Notes: generated by a model from the letters alone, not told the origin. DNA of 64,000 nucleotides from Luteimonas deserti (GCF_013425765.1 NZ_JACCJZ010000001.1:53167-117166); one strand, 5' to 3'. Shown: positions 19,901 to 28,209, numbered from the stretch's first letter. Made by a program: numbers and translations.

Positions 19901-20285
19901 GGTAGCCGACATAACCGCGTGCGCTGGCGCTCTTGACGTCGAGGCGGGGCTTGCCCCGCGCGTCGGTCCGGCGCGCCGGCGCCGCGAGTCCCGCGACATC
20001 GCCGCTGTAGGCGGTCAACGCAGGCTCTTCGAACACGACGATGACCCGCTCGGGCGCGTCGCGATCGACGGCGACGGCCGGAGTCGCGGCGCCGCCGCCC
20101 GTATTGACGGGCGCGGCGGCGGTCTGCGCCGGTGCGCCGCCCAGCGCCGCGGCGACGCCGGCACGGGCCGATTGCAGGACCGGCCCCACGACCGGCACGG
20201 AAGAAGGAAGCGTTGTCGCCGCCAGTGCGGCAACGGCGAGGCCGAGCAACGCGGACGCGGCGCCGACCCTACGAGTAGTGGACAT
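16911..20285 (-). CDS. Secreted S8 subtilisin-like serine protease with PA domain
   Basis: 1124 residues. A signal-like N-terminus (ASALLGLAVAALAATTLP) is followed by an inhibitor-I9-like propeptide with VIVVFEEPALTAY and a stretch up to about residue 180. The catalytic domain has D227 (ILDSGIN), H307 (NGHGSHVAS) and S641 (GTSMASPH). Between H and S lies a PA insert with DTFAGAIAVVRRGTCSF and AVAVVIANNAPA. After the catalytic domain come beta-rich regions of the fibronectin-like type that shape secreted subtilases, ending with a YLCVASNDP segment. It should act outside the cell or at the surface. The start at 20285 is preferred over ATG 20324 because the latter adds a polar stretch before the signal. 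The leader contains two inverted repeats; the gene ends at a strong terminator. Confidence 0.92.
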   Translation of the reverse strand: MSTTRRVGAASALLGLAVAALAATTLPSSVPVVGPVLQSARAGVAAALGGAPAQTAAAPVNTGGGAATPAVAVDRDAPERVIVVFEEPALTAYSGDVAGLAAPARRTDARGKPRLDVKSASARGYVGYLQRRQADLEGAIALRVGRPLAVERRMQHAINAVVMELTPAEAAGVEQMADVRFVEPYREYALDTDTGPRLIGAEAVWNAEWPGATGRFQGEGVVFGILDSGINFGAPSFAAVDPVDGYQHVNPLGSGTYLGSCAPGGVDAGRCNDKLIGGYDFVCEAPGNTCANPGFREEPGFGDTNGHGSHVASTVAGNRRDVVFRGNPRRISGVAPRGNIVAFDICYTNIATGQGLCPNVSAVAAVNQAVADGIVDVINYSIGGGAQPWTEAVSQAFLGATEAGIFIAASAGNSGPGPNTMGHLEPWVSSTAAAQHGRGAFALALNVTGPAPVPEPLAPVLVNEGTGGVAFNATIPGSTPLRISAGFDGAEDGCAAYPADTFAGAIAVVRRGTCSFTIKTDNARNAGAVAVVIANNAPAGLIPSVPGTTIPAFGVTQAEGEALRDFGRAHPATATAGVQFPPLVLPNTADALGAFSSRGPAGTFNLVKPDITAPGVSILAVVAGTTITGFENAIDLYNGTSMASPHQAGAAGLIRQARPGWSVPEIKSALALTAKTEVFKEDSVTPGTPFDKGSGRVQVDRAINAGLVMHETTANYQAANPATGGDAATLNQPSLANRNCYSSCSFVRTFRNPHGSASSWRIRFTGVNATAVPSTLKVPAGGTASVRITVNTRGVAADGRWTFGEMVLESSGPVLGVQRAPLTLPVAVAVQAPVVRLPDAISLALAVGRSGTAVGAVGNDGGSPLLYSVDNTGNGGLTAVARSSDGVTSGFRGTHYSDPAAAGALAQYSADDFVVEQPLQLTALSAPGFVVSGTALPTAATALTFAIYPDANGLPAGNPTSAAAAAVWSYTTAPTAPGVDVANAVISLNLPAAGQTVTLPPGRYWLVVSTRGTFANRWAWYGSNAGTGGFASLTVAANGSGAWTANTAFPGLGMTVRGLVPCGAPWIGAATPAAGTVQPGAGQDFRVRLSAAGLTPGRRVGYLCVASNDPVMPKAAAPVVLTVN

Positions 20286-20328
20286 GGAGAAACCCCGACG
20301 TGATGGATCGACCGGACTGCACATCGAT

Positions 20329-20348
20329 TGGATCGGACATCCGATCCA
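20329..20348. promoter_or_regulatory. 20-bp near-perfect palindrome in the subtilase leader
   Basis: TGGATCGG, ACAT, CCGATCCA: eight base pairs around a four-base centre, extendable by four more pairs (TCGA/TCGA) past a one-base bulge. It lies 44 bases upstream of the protease start. It could be a regulator site or a hairpin in the mRNA leader. Confidence 0.55.
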
Positions 20349-20366
20349 TCGACACCCTTGCTGCAG

Positions 20367-20389
20367 AGCGCCCGCCCCTTTTGGGCGCT
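20367..20389. repeat. Second inverted repeat upstream of the subtilase
   Basis: AGCGCCC and GGGCGCT separated by nine bases (GCCCCTTTT). It is next to an AT-rich patch (20397-20415) that contains TATAAA on the minus strand and may hold the protease promoter; aroE diverges on the other side. Confidence 0.4.
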
Positions 20390-20480
20390 ATGTGACGTTT
20401 TTATACAAGGTTTTGCCCCTCCGGGCACGCCGCGCCGCCGGTTTTTTGGCGCGCCCGCATTCATCCGTCGCCGCCGCCGC

Positions 20481-20486
20481 TAGACT
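20481..20486 (+). promoter_or_regulatory. Weak candidate -10 box (TAGACT) of aroE
   Basis: TAGACT lies 38 bases before the aroE ATG, and a GGAG ribosome site follows at 20516-20519. There is no clear -35 match. Confidence 0.25.
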
Positions 20487-20524
20487 GCGGCCAGGGCGCA
20501 CCGCACGCGCCGTCTGGAGCCGCC

Positions 20525-21373
20525 ATGCCCCGTCCCGTCCGCTACGCCGTGTTCGGTCATCCCGTCGCCCATTCGCTGTCGCCGGACATCCATGCGGCGT
20601 TCGCCCGGCAGGCGGGACGCACCGTGGACTACACGGCCATCGACGCGACCCCCGAGGGCTTCACCGATGCGCTGGCGTTCTTCGCCGACACCGGCGGCGC
20701 GGGTGCCAACGTGACCCTGCCCCTGAAGGAGGCCGCGTACGCACTGGCCGCCACCTGCAGCGAGCGCGCGCAGCGGGCCGGCGCGGTCAACACGCTGGTG
20801 CGCAGCGGCGACGGCTGGCATGGCGAGAACACCGACGGCGAAGGCCTGGTGCGCGATCTCACCGGGCGCCACGGACTCGACCTGCGCGGGCGTCGCACGC
20901 TACTGATCGGTGCCGGTGGCGCGGCGCGCGGTGTCGCGCCCGCGTTGCTCGATGCGGGCATCGACAGCCTCACCGTGGTCAATCGCACGCCCGCACGCAC
21001 CGACGCACTGGCCGACGCGCTCGGCGAGCCGGGCCGGGTGCATCCGCGGTATCTGCACCAGCTCGGCGAGTCGGGCGAGTTCGACCTGATCGTCAATGCC
21101 ACGTCCGCAGGCCTTGCCGGGGCGGTGCCGGACCTTCCGAGGTCGCTGGTCGGCATGCGCACGGTGGCGGTGGACCTGAGTTACGGCGAAGCGGCGGTGC
21201 CGTTCCTGGCCTGGGCGCGTGCGCAGGGCGTGCGCCAGACCGTGGACGGTCTTGGCATGCTGGTCGAACAGGCGGCAGAGAGCTTCGCGCTGTGGCATGG
21301 CGTGCGCCCGGAAACCGATGCCGTGTTCGCGACGCTCCAGGCGCGTGCAGCCGTCCTCGTCACTGCCGACTGA
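20525..21373 (+). CDS. aroE: Shikimate 5-dehydrogenase
   Basis: 282 residues. It reduces 3-dehydroshikimate to shikimate with NADPH, step four of the route to chorismate. Visible marks: [13 protein letters not shown] (substrate-binding serines), [12 protein letters not shown] with catalytic lysine K68, [10 protein letters not shown] with the N-T-D block, the NADP loop [32 protein letters not shown] and a final [17 protein letters not shown] sits five bases before the ATG. The chorismate pathway feeds the chorismatase at 14414-15445, although the two genes are not in one operon. The gene is followed by a small membrane protein after 15 bp, possibly co-transcribed. Confidence 0.96.
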   Translation: MPRPVRYAVFGHPVAHSLSPDIHAAFARQAGRTVDYTAIDATPEGFTDALAFFADTGGAGANVTLPLKEAAYALAATCSERAQRAGAVNTLVRSGDGWHGENTDGEGLVRDLTGRHGLDLRGRRTLLIGAGGAARGVAPALLDAGIDSLTVVNRTPARTDALADALGEPGRVHPRYLHQLGESGEFDLIVNATSAGLAGAVPDLPRSLVGMRTVAVDLSYGEAAVPFLAWARAQGVRQTVDGLGMLVEQAAESFALWHGVRPETDAVFATLQARAAVLVTAD

Positions 21374-21388
21374 CCGGGGAGCGTTGCC

Positions 21389-21730
21389 ATGCCCGACGCC
21401 GATCTGCTCACCCTGCTGCTGCGCCAGCTCCCGGGGCTGCTGCCCACCCTGGTCGGGCTCGGCATCGGCCTGGCGCTCGCAGCCCGGCACCGCGCCAGGC
21501 TGGGTGCGGCGGGCCGGATCGCCCTGCTCGGCTTCGGTCTCCTGACACTGACCACTCTGGCCTCGAGCCTGTTCTTCGTGGCCATGCAGATGCTGGCCAT
21601 GCGCCAGGCGATCGATCTCCAGCTGCTGCGCTGGATCTATCCGGCAGCCAGTGCCGGCTTCGCGATCCTCACCGGTGCCGGCTTCGTGCTGCTCGGGCTG
21701 GCCCTGGCCCGCGGCGCGACTCCGCGCTGA
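21389..21730 (+). CDS. Small unknown membrane protein
   Basis: 113 residues with three hydrophobic segments: [44 protein letters not shown] and [20 protein letters not shown] ribosome site-like GGGGAG lies 8 bases before the ATG. No family is recognised. It sits 15 bp after aroE and 4 bp before the cysteine-cluster gene, so it is probably part of a small operon with them. Confidence 0.7.
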   Translation: MPDADLLTLLLRQLPGLLPTLVGLGIGLALAARHRARLGAAGRIALLGFGLLTLTTLASSLFFVAMQMLAMRQAIDLQLLRWIYPAASAGFAILTGAGFVLLGLALARGATPR

Positions 21731-21734
21731 CCCG

Positions 21735-21995
21735 ATGGAGTGCCGCGTCGCCTGCGCCGCCTGCTGCATCGCGCCGTCGATCAGCTCGCCGATCCCCGGC
21801 ATGCCACACGGCAAGCCCGCGGGCGTGCCCTGCGTGCAGCTCGATGCGGACCTGCGCTGCCGGCTGTTCGGACGGCCGGAACGTCCGGCCGTGTGCGGCT
21901 CGCTGCGCCCGTCGGCGGACATGTGCGGCGTGTCGCGTGCCGCCGCGATGCGCACACTGGACCGCCTGGAAGCGCTGACCGCGCCCACCGCCTGA
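21735..21995 (+). CDS. YkgJ-type cysteine-cluster protein
   Basis: 86 residues. It contains [20 protein letters not shown] with the C-x3-C-x2-C-C arrangement, then [25 protein letters not shown] and a last MCG cysteine. The set is the zinc/iron-binding YkgJ family pattern, in which eight or so cysteines hold a metal or cluster; the function is unknown. The ATG at 21735 is four bases after the previous stop. Starts further upstream would add part of the preceding membrane protein in another frame. Confidence 0.82.
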   Translation: MECRVACAACCIAPSISSPIPGMPHGKPAGVPCVQLDADLRCRLFGRPERPAVCGSLRPSADMCGVSRAAAMRTLDRLEALTAPTA

Positions 21996-22139
21996 CGGCG
22001 CGGGCCGGCGCGTGCTTGCCGACCCGCGCGCTCCGCTGCCCGTTCCACCCGACGCCCGCACCCCCGACGCCCGTGCAGGCGATCGATGCCCGCGGCGCGG
22101 AGGCGACGCGGCGGCGCCGGACGTTGACGCGTGCCCGCC

Positions 22140-22145
22140 TAGAAT
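22140..22145 (+). promoter_or_regulatory. Candidate -10 box (TAGAAT) of the oligopeptidase gene
   Basis: TAGAAT lies 31 bases before the ATG at 22177. A TTGACG at 22124-22129 is only ten bases upstream, too close to serve as its -35 box. Confidence 0.35.
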
Positions 22146-22176
22146 CGGCGCCTCCCGTTCCGGCTAGCGACGTCCG

Positions 22177-24204
22177 ATGACCAATCCTCTTCTCGACCAG
22201 GCCGGCCTGCCGCGCTTCGATGCGATCACCCCTGCGCATGTCCAGCCTGCGATCGACGCGCTGATCGCGGAGGCGGAAGCCGCCGTCGCGGTCGCGGGCG
22301 GGACCCAGCCCGTGGGCTGGGAGCGCGTGATCGAACCGCTCGAGGATGCGACCGAACGGCTTGCCCGCGCCTGGAATCAGGTCACGCACCTCAATGCGTT
22401 GGTCAACACGCCCGAACTGCGCGCGGCCTACAACGCCGCGCTGCCTCGGGTGACCGCGTTCTTCAGCGCGCTCGGCCAGGATCCCGCCCTGTACGCCCAG
22501 TACCAGCGGCTCGCCGACGGCGCCGACGCGCTCGGACTGTCGCCGGTGCGCCGACGGGTCGTCGACCAGGCATTGCGCGACTTCCGCCTGGGCGGCGCCG
22601 CGCTCGATGACGCGGACAAGGCGCGGTTCGCCGCCGTCCGCCAGGAGCTGGCCGCGCTGGGCGCGACGTTCTCCGAACACGTGCTCGATGCCACCGACGC
22701 GTTCTCGCTGCACGTCGACGAACTCGAGCGCCTGGCCGGCCTGCCCCGGGACGTGATCGCCGATGCCCGCGCCGCCGCGGAGACGCGGGGGCGGAGCGGC
22801 TGGACCCTCACCCTGCAGATGCCGTGCTATCTGCCGGTGCAGACCTACGCCGAGGATCGCGCGCTGCGCGAGGCGCTGTACCGCGCCTACGGCCTGCGCG
22901 CCTCCGATGCCGGACCACCGGAACTCGACAACGGCCCCCTGGTCGCGCGCATCCTGGCGCTGCGCGCCGAGCAGGCTGCGCTGCTCGGTTACGGGAGCTA
23001 CGCCGAACTCTCGCTCGCCACCAAGATGGCGACCTCGGCGAACGAGGTGCGCGGCTTCCTGCGCGATCTCGCCGCCCGGGCACGTCCCCAGGCCGAACGC
23101 GACCGCGCCGAACTGGAGGCGTTCGCGCGCGACACCCTGGGCCTGGACGCGTTGCAGCCCTGGGACGTCGCATTCGCCGCCGATCGCCTGCGCAAGGCGC
23201 GCTTCGACTACTCCGCGCAGGAGGTCAAGCCCTATTTCACCGAGGATCGTGTGCTGGCCGGACTGTTCGCCGTGATCGGCGATCTCTACGGCCTGCGCGT
23301 CGAAGCCGATACCGCGCCGCTGTGGCACGCGGACGCGCGCTTCTACCGGCTGCTTGACGGTGACGGTGCGCTGGTGGGCCAGTTCTATCTCGACCTCTAC
23401 GCCCGGCCCGGCAAGCGCGGTGGCGCGTGGATGGACGACTGCCGCAACCGTCGCACGCGGGCCGAGGCGGTACAGACGCCGGTGGTCTACCTGGTCTGCA
23501 ACTTCGGCCGAGGCCAGGACGGGCGCCCGGCGACCTTCAGCCATGACGAGGTCACGACCCTGTTCCACGAGATGGGTCACGGCCTGCACCAGCTGCTGAC
23601 GCAGGTGGGCGAACTGCCGCTGGCCGGCATCAACGGTGTCGAATGGGACGCCGTCGAGCTGCCCAGCCAGTTCATGGAGAACTTCTGTTGGGAATGGGAC
23701 CGCGTGCAGGCGATGACCGCGCACGTGGACACCGGTGAGCCGCTGCCGCGCGCGCTGTTCGACCGCATGCTCGCCGCGCGCAACTTCCACAGCGGCCTGC
23801 AGACACTGCGCCAGATCGAGTTCGCATTGTTCGACATACAGCTGCACGCCGGTTTCGACGCTGCCCGCGACGACGTGCTGGCGCTGCTCGAGCAGGTGCG
23901 CGACGAGGTCGCGGTGAACCGCACACCGGCGTGGCACCGGTTCCCGTACCAGTTCTCGCACATCTTCGCCGGGGGCTACGCGGCCGGGTACTACAGCTAC
24001 AAGTGGGCCGAAGTGCTCAGCGCGGATGCCTATGCCGCATTCGAAGAGGCGGGCCCGGACGGTACGGCCGCAACCGGCGCGCGCTTCCGCGACGAGATCC
24101 TCGCCCGCGGCGGCAGCCGCGATGCGATCGAGAATTTCCGCGCGTTCCGCGGCCGCGACCCGGATATCGCCGCGCTGTTGCGGCATGCCGGAATAACCGC
24201 CTGA
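22177..24204 (+). CDS. prlC: Oligopeptidase A (M3 metallopeptidase)
   Basis: 675 residues, the usual length for PrlC. It degrades short peptides, including cleaved signal peptides, in the cytoplasm. The M3 zinc site is FHEMGHGLHQLL (H464, E465, H468), with the third ligand glutamate expected about 28 residues later in GINGVEWDAVELPSQFMENF. N-terminal LPRFDAITPAHVQPAIDALI and C-terminal FSHIFAGGYAAGYYSYKWAEV are typical blocks. No ribosome site is evident. It stands alone, with 181 bp upstream and 117 bp downstream. Confidence 0.96.
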   Translation: MTNPLLDQAGLPRFDAITPAHVQPAIDALIAEAEAAVAVAGGTQPVGWERVIEPLEDATERLARAWNQVTHLNALVNTPELRAAYNAALPRVTAFFSALGQDPALYAQYQRLADGADALGLSPVRRRVVDQALRDFRLGGAALDDADKARFAAVRQELAALGATFSEHVLDATDAFSLHVDELERLAGLPRDVIADARAAAETRGRSGWTLTLQMPCYLPVQTYAEDRALREALYRAYGLRASDAGPPELDNGPLVARILALRAEQAALLGYGSYAELSLATKMATSANEVRGFLRDLAARARPQAERDRAELEAFARDTLGLDALQPWDVAFAADRLRKARFDYSAQEVKPYFTEDRVLAGLFAVIGDLYGLRVEADTAPLWHADARFYRLLDGDGALVGQFYLDLYARPGKRGGAWMDDCRNRRTRAEAVQTPVVYLVCNFGRGQDGRPATFSHDEVTTLFHEMGHGLHQLLTQVGELPLAGINGVEWDAVELPSQFMENFCWEWDRVQAMTAHVDTGEPLPRALFDRMLAARNFHSGLQTLRQIEFALFDIQLHAGFDAARDDVLALLEQVRDEVAVNRTPAWHRFPYQFSHIFAGGYAAGYYSYKWAEVLSADAYAAFEEAGPDGTAATGARFRDEILARGGSRDAIENFRAFRGRDPDIAALLRHAGITA

Positions 24205-24321
24205 GGCACCGACGCACGGCCCGGGCCGCGCTCCTGCCCCGGGCCGGCCACCGCGATGCCGTGCGACGGTGTCCTCACGGGCGCGATGCCAGCATCCGCG
24301 CCAGCCCGCCGGAGATGTCCC

Positions 24322-25059
24322 ATGCGCCTGCTCGTTCTGATGTGCGCGATCGCCATGCCGCTGGTGGGCTGGTTGTCGCAGACCGGCGCGTTCGGTCCCG
24401 ACCAGGGCACGATCTCCAACCGCCACCCCACCCTGCTGGTGGCGGCGGGTTATGCGTTCTCGGTGTGGGGTCTGATCTTCCTGCTCGACGTGGCGTATGC
24501 GGCCTGGCAGGCCACGGGTCGCCGGCGGGCCGATCCCGTCCTCGGCCGCGTGGCGCCGGCTGCCGCGCTCGGCTTCGCGCTCAGCACGGTGTGGATGCCG
24601 CTGTTCTCGGCGCAGCTGTTCGGGCTCTGCGTGGTGGTGATCTTCGGCGCACTCGCGGCGCTCGCCTGGGCTGCGGTGATCCTGTCGGCAGCGCCCGGCC
24701 GGGGCCGCCTGCTGGCGTGGCTGGCGCTGTCGCTGCATGCGGGCTGGCTGTCGCTGGCCGCTTTCCTCAACCTGGCGCAGACGATCGTCGCCTACGAGCT
24801 GCTGTCGACGTCGCGGATGCTCGGCTGGAGCCTGGCGCTCTGGGCCGCGGGCGCCGCCGTGCTGCTCGCACTCAACTGGCGCATGCGCGGGAACGTCGCC
24901 TATGTGGCGGTGGCGGTGTGGGGTCTGTTCGCGGTGTGGATCAAGCAGACCGGCTGGCCGCTGGCCGGGGCGACGACGTCGGCCTGGGTGGCGCTGGCGA
25001 TCGCCGCAGCCCTGGTCCTGCAGACCGTGGCGCTCCGGCTGCGCATGCGTCACCGCTGA
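24322..25059 (+). CDS. TspO/MBR-like tryptophan-rich membrane protein
   Basis: 245 residues with about six hydrophobic helices. The block SNRHPTLLVAAGYAFSVWGLIF matches the P-A-G-(Y/W)-x-F-(S/T)-I-W-G-x-I-(Y/F) start of the larger bacterial TspO/MBR-related proteins; a second tryptophan-rich part (AVWGLFAVWIKQTGWPLAG) follows near the end. Family members bind tetrapyrroles or act in stress responses, but the role of this long subgroup is unknown. GGAGATG is well placed before the ATG at 24322; the longer frame from 24256 adds a cysteine/arginine stretch without merit. Confidence 0.72.
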   Translation: MRLLVLMCAIAMPLVGWLSQTGAFGPDQGTISNRHPTLLVAAGYAFSVWGLIFLLDVAYAAWQATGRRRADPVLGRVAPAAALGFALSTVWMPLFSAQLFGLCVVVIFGALAALAWAAVILSAAPGRGRLLAWLALSLHAGWLSLAAFLNLAQTIVAYELLSTSRMLGWSLALWAAGAAVLLALNWRMRGNVAYVAVAVWGLFAVWIKQTGWPLAGATTSAWVALAIAAALVLQTVALRLRMRHR

Positions 25060-25133
25060 CGCTCCGCGTTCACGTCCGGTGCGGCGGACAGGCGGCATCG
25101 TACCGGCCCCACCCTCGCCGAACCGTAGCCGCC

Positions 25134-25514
25134 ATGCGCCTGTTCCGTCGCCTGATCCTGTCCTCACTCCTGTGCGCCGGCGCCTGTGCCGCGACCGCGG
25201 CTGCGCAGGTCAGCACGAGTGCGCTGGCCGGCCAGGACGAACCGCCCGCGCTGTCCTCGCAGTCGGGCCGGCAGACGGGTGTCGCCACCTACGAGCACGA
25301 CGGACGCCAGGTGATCATCCGCTCCTACGAGCCGCGCACGGTGAGCGACGGTCGTTACCGCGTGGATTTCGCCGCACTGGATGCCGACGGCGACGGCTAT
25401 GTGAGCCGGGCCGAGGCGCGGGCCCATCCTGCGCTGGATGCCGAATTCAGGGCCATCGACGTCAACCGCGATAGCCGCTTGAGCCGCGAGGAACTCGCCG
25501 GCTGGTTGCGCTGA
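25134..25514 (+). CDS. Exported EF-hand protein
   Basis: 126 residues. The N-terminus (MRLFRRLILSSLLCAGACAATAAA) is a signal peptide, or possibly a lipoprotein signal around AGAC. Two EF-hand loops follow in tandem: DADGDGYVSRAE and DVNRDSRLSREE, each with acidic residues at loop positions 1, 3, 5 and 12. The protein should bind calcium in the periplasm; its partner is unknown. It follows the TspO-like gene by 74 bp and precedes another small gene by 34 bp. A long frame reaching back to 23931 runs antiphase through prlC and is a shadow. Confidence 0.8.
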   Translation: MRLFRRLILSSLLCAGACAATAAAQVSTSALAGQDEPPALSSQSGRQTGVATYEHDGRQVIIRSYEPRTVSDGRYRVDFAALDADGDGYVSRAEARAHPALDAEFRAIDVNRDSRLSREELAGWLR

Positions 25515-25548
25515 GCATGGTCGGGAAACGCCACTGGGGCAGAAGCCG

Positions 25549-26037
25549 ATGACCGGCCTGCCGCCGCGCCGCCCGCGCGGACCGTTGCTGATCGGTGCGG
25601 TCTTCGTGCTGCTCGGCGGTATCTTCATCGGCGCCCTGGTCACCACCGTGATGCTGCGCACCACGATCGGCTCGGCCGGCGACCTGAAGGCGCGCGACGC
25701 GCTCCGGCTGCAGACGCTGCTCGATGCCGGCGATGGCCGCGGTGCATCCGACCGGGTGACCGAGCGCGTCACCGCGGAGTTCGCCTACCGGTTCATCATC
25801 GCGTCCGGCGCGCTCGATGCGGTGACCGAAGCGGACACCCGCGACGAGCTGGCCGCGACTGCGCGCTGGATACGCGAGACGGGCGCGCTTGCAGGCCGCG
25901 ACGACGCGGTCTCGCGCTGGGCGGTCATCGCCGCCGCCTGCGTCGACGCGCACGCGGCCGAGCCGCGCACCGCGGCGACCTGCGTCCGCGACCGCATGCC
26001 GCACGACGTGCCGGCGCCAGAACGGCTCGATCGCTGA
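25549..26037 (+). CDS. Unknown membrane-anchored protein
   Basis: 162 residues with one N-terminal helix (LLIGAVFVLLGGIFIGALVTTVML) after a proline/arginine cytoplasmic tip, so the rest should lie in the periplasm. The soluble part is helical and acidic, with two cysteines in AAACVDAHA and TCVRDRMP near the end that may form a disulfide. No family is recognised. It lies 34 bp after the EF-hand gene and may be co-transcribed. It ends before a terminator that serves the opposite strand. Confidence 0.6.
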   Translation: MTGLPPRRPRGPLLIGAVFVLLGGIFIGALVTTVMLRTTIGSAGDLKARDALRLQTLLDAGDGRGASDRVTERVTAEFAYRFIIASGALDAVTEADTRDELAATARWIRETGALAGRDDAVSRWAVIAAACVDAHAAEPRTAATCVRDRMPHDVPAPERLDR

Positions 26038-26060
26038 CGGGCGCCCCGGGTGGCGCCATG

Positions 26061-26085
26061 AAAAACGCCCGGCATCGCCGGGCGT
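26061..26085 (-). terminator. Intrinsic terminator of the PepSY gene
   Basis: ACGCCCGGC and GCCGGGCGT form a nine-pair stem with loop ATC; on the minus strand it is followed by five T's. It lies 25 bases past the PepSY stop. Confidence 0.8.
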
Positions 26086-26109
26086 GTCTCGCGGGATGCC
26101 GCGCGCGGA

Positions 26110-26541
26110 TCAGTCGCGCGACTGGCTGATGATGCGGCCGTCCTGCGGATCGAGCTTGAGGTCCATGCGCTGGCCCTGCGCGTCGTCGGCCTCCGCCTCC
26201 CACAGACCGTCGTCGAACTTGACGTCGTCGATGCGGGTGAAGCCCTCGGCCGTCAGACGGGCGCGGATGTCGGCCTCGCCGAGACTGGTCGCGCCGGCAT
26301 TCTCCGGATAGATGCGGCCGGTGGCGGGATCGAAGCGCACGTCGATCTTGTTGCCGGTCGCGTCCTTGACGTCCGCCTTCCACAGGCCGTCCTTGAACTC
26401 GATGTCACGCACTTCGGTGTAGCCGCCGTCGGTGAGGGCGCTCCGCACCTGGGCGCTGGTCATCGCGTCCTGGGCCAGGGCCGCACCGGCCGCCAGGCTC
26501 ACGGCGAGGACCAGCGCGCGCACGGTCAGGGTCTGGTTCAT
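26110..26541 (-). CDS. Periplasmic protein with two PepSY domains
   Basis: 143 residues. Signal peptide MNQTLTVRALVLAVSLAAGA with cleavage near ALAQ. Two tandem PepSY units follow, each with the pattern VRSALTDGGYTEVRDIEFKDGLWKA and then DIRARLTAEGFTRIDDVKFDDGLWEA, ending in FDPATGRI and LDPQDGRI. PepSY proteins act as periplasmic inhibitors or chaperones of peptidases and other exported enzymes; the target is unknown. GAGGAA lies seven bases before ATG 26541, which decides against the ATG two codons upstream. The gene is followed by its own terminator. Confidence 0.88.
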   Translation of the reverse strand: MNQTLTVRALVLAVSLAAGAALAQDAMTSAQVRSALTDGGYTEVRDIEFKDGLWKADVKDATGNKIDVRFDPATGRIYPENAGATSLGEADIRARLTAEGFTRIDDVKFDDGLWEAEADDAQGQRMDLKLDPQDGRIISQSRD

Positions 26542-26627
26542 GGGCATTTCCTCGAATTGGGTGCGCGGAGTCTCGGCAGCAGGCCGCGAAGCAGCGGTGA
26601 ACCCGCTGCGCGTGCGCATCGGCAGAT

Positions 26628-28091
26628 TCACCGATGTGACGGCACCGTGCCCGCGTCCTCGGCCAGACGGCGCAGATCGTCGACGAAACCGCGATACGCG
26701 ACGGCCTGCGCATCGGCATCGCCTTGGCGCAGGACCCACGAGGGATGCACGGTGGCGAAGGCGCGCACGCCATCCTCCCGGGTGCGCCAGATGCCGCGCT
26801 CCTCGCTCAGCCGCACGCCCGGACCGAATACCGCGCGGGCGGCACTGGCGCCGAGACAGACGATGCGTTCGGGTCGGACCTGCGCGATCTCGGCCCGCAG
26901 CCACCCGTTGCAGGCATTGATGTGGGCGACATCGGGCCGCCGGTGCAGGCGCCGCTTGCCCCGTGGCTCGAAGCGGAAGTGCTTGACGGCATTGGTCAGG
27001 TACAGCGTGCTGCGGTCGATTCCGAGCTCCTCGAGCGCGCGCGCGAACAGGCGGCCTGCCGGCCCCACGAACGGCCGGCCGGACAGGTCCTCCTCGTCGC
27101 CCGGCTGCTCGCCGACGATCAACGTGCGCGCATCGTCCGGCCCCTCGCCGAACACCGCCTGCGTGGCCGGCTGCCACAGCGGGCAGCGACGGCAGTCGCG
27201 GGCGGCGACGCGCAGCGCGGCGAGCGTATCGGCCTGCACCGGCTCGGCCGCGGGTGCGGCGGGGATACGGCGCCTGGGCGCCTGGTGTTCGCGCTCGGCC
27301 ATCTCGCGCACGCGCACGCCGGCCTCGCGCACCAGGCCGGGCAACAGGGCCGCCTCGGGCAGATGCTTCCAGTACTTCTGCGGCATCTCCGAACGCATCA
27401 TCGTGGTGTTGAGGCGGGCCGGATTGAAGATGTTGGCGTAGTAGGTGCGCCACAAATCCTCATGCGCATCCTCGGCCGGCGCATCGGCGCGCGTGCCGCC
27501 GCCGGCGAAGGCCAGTGCCTGCCCGTCCCACAGCGCACTGCGGTACGGGGTGACGATGGCCCAGCGCATGCCCGCGAAGCGGCGCGCGAAGAACGGTGCG
27601 ACCCGGTCCACGATCCAGTGCTCGGGTTCGAACCAGGCGACGTATTCCTCGTCCGCACCGGGCACCGCGCGGAAACGCACGAAGGCCTTCATCTTGTGGC
27701 TGTCGCGGCGCACCGCCTGGGCCAGCGTGCGGGCGCGGTGCACGTCGGGATCCGCGGCACGCTGCAGTAGTGAGGGCTCGTCGCCCGCCATGCGCCAGAG
27801 CATTCGGTAGAGCAGGCCATGGCGGTCCGGGGCGCGATGGCACAGCGCCGCGTCGGCGACGGCCAGGAACTCGGACGGCACGCGCGGCGTGTCACGGATC
27901 GCCGGCAGCAGTGCGAGATCGGTGCCGCCGAGCAGAGATCCCTGCGCACCGCCACTCCAGTCGATGCGTTCGGGCGGCACCTGCGCGCGCAGGGCGGCGC
28001 GCGCCGCAGCGCGCCACGTGGCGGTGTCCCAGGGCGGCTCGATGCGCGCGATCACATGCGATGCGTGGCCCGCCCCGGACCCGCGCGTCAT
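26628..28091 (-). CDS. DUF4130-UdgX fusion: uracil-DNA-binding/repair protein
   Basis: 487 residues with two parts. The N-terminal half (about 1-255) is the TIGR03915/DUF4130 domain found beside radical-SAM DNA-repair genes: RMLWRMAGDEPSLLQRAADP, DSHKMKAFVRFR, WFEPEHWIVDRVAPFFARRF, WRTYYANIFNPARLN and MPQKYWKHLPEA. The C-terminal half (about 270-487) is a family 4-like uracil-DNA glycosylase of the UdgX group: DCRRCPLW with cluster-type cysteines, GEQPGDEEDLSGRPFVGPAG, and KRRLH with H383 at the position of the histidine that in mycobacterial UdgX forms a covalent bond to the abasic site. It should excise or trap uracil in DNA. The partner gene is 118 bp upstream. The start was chosen as the only ATG before the DUF4130 core. 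Confidence 0.9.
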   Translation of the reverse strand: MTRGSGAGHASHVIARIEPPWDTATWRAAARAALRAQVPPERIDWSGGAQGSLLGGTDLALLPAIRDTPRVPSEFLAVADAALCHRAPDRHGLLYRMLWRMAGDEPSLLQRAADPDVHRARTLAQAVRRDSHKMKAFVRFRAVPGADEEYVAWFEPEHWIVDRVAPFFARRFAGMRWAIVTPYRSALWDGQALAFAGGGTRADAPAEDAHEDLWRTYYANIFNPARLNTTMMRSEMPQKYWKHLPEAALLPGLVREAGVRVREMAEREHQAPRRRIPAAPAAEPVQADTLAALRVAARDCRRCPLWQPATQAVFGEGPDDARTLIVGEQPGDEEDLSGRPFVGPAGRLFARALEELGIDRSTLYLTNAVKHFRFEPRGKRRLHRRPDVAHINACNGWLRAEIAQVRPERIVCLGASAARAVFGPGVRLSEERGIWRTREDGVRAFATVHPSWVLRQGDADAQAVAYRGFVDDLRRLAEDAGTVPSHR

Positions 28092-28209
28092 ACCGGCGCC
28101 CCGGGACGCACGCGGGCACCGTGATGTGCGGCCCGTCGGGCGGAACCCGCGTCACGGGCCAGGCCGCACGGACCGGTGGGCGCCCGGGTCCACCCCGATT
28201 TCGCCTGCA

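Noticed and set aside
17601..20303. 900-codon open frame on the + strand opposite the subtilase
   Set aside because: Its translation is Arg/His/Gly/Asp-rich with no hydrophobic pattern or motif. It mirrors the strongly supported protease with its full catalytic triad. High GC content removes stop codons from antisense frames.
22124..22129. TTGACG as -35 box of prlC
   Set aside because: Only ten bases separate it from the TAGAAT box; a functional pair needs about 17.
21781..25167. 1128-codon open frame on the minus strand opposite prlC
   Set aside because: The opposite strand encodes a complete M3 oligopeptidase with its HEMGH zinc site. The antisense translation is Gln/Arg/His-rich with no domain.
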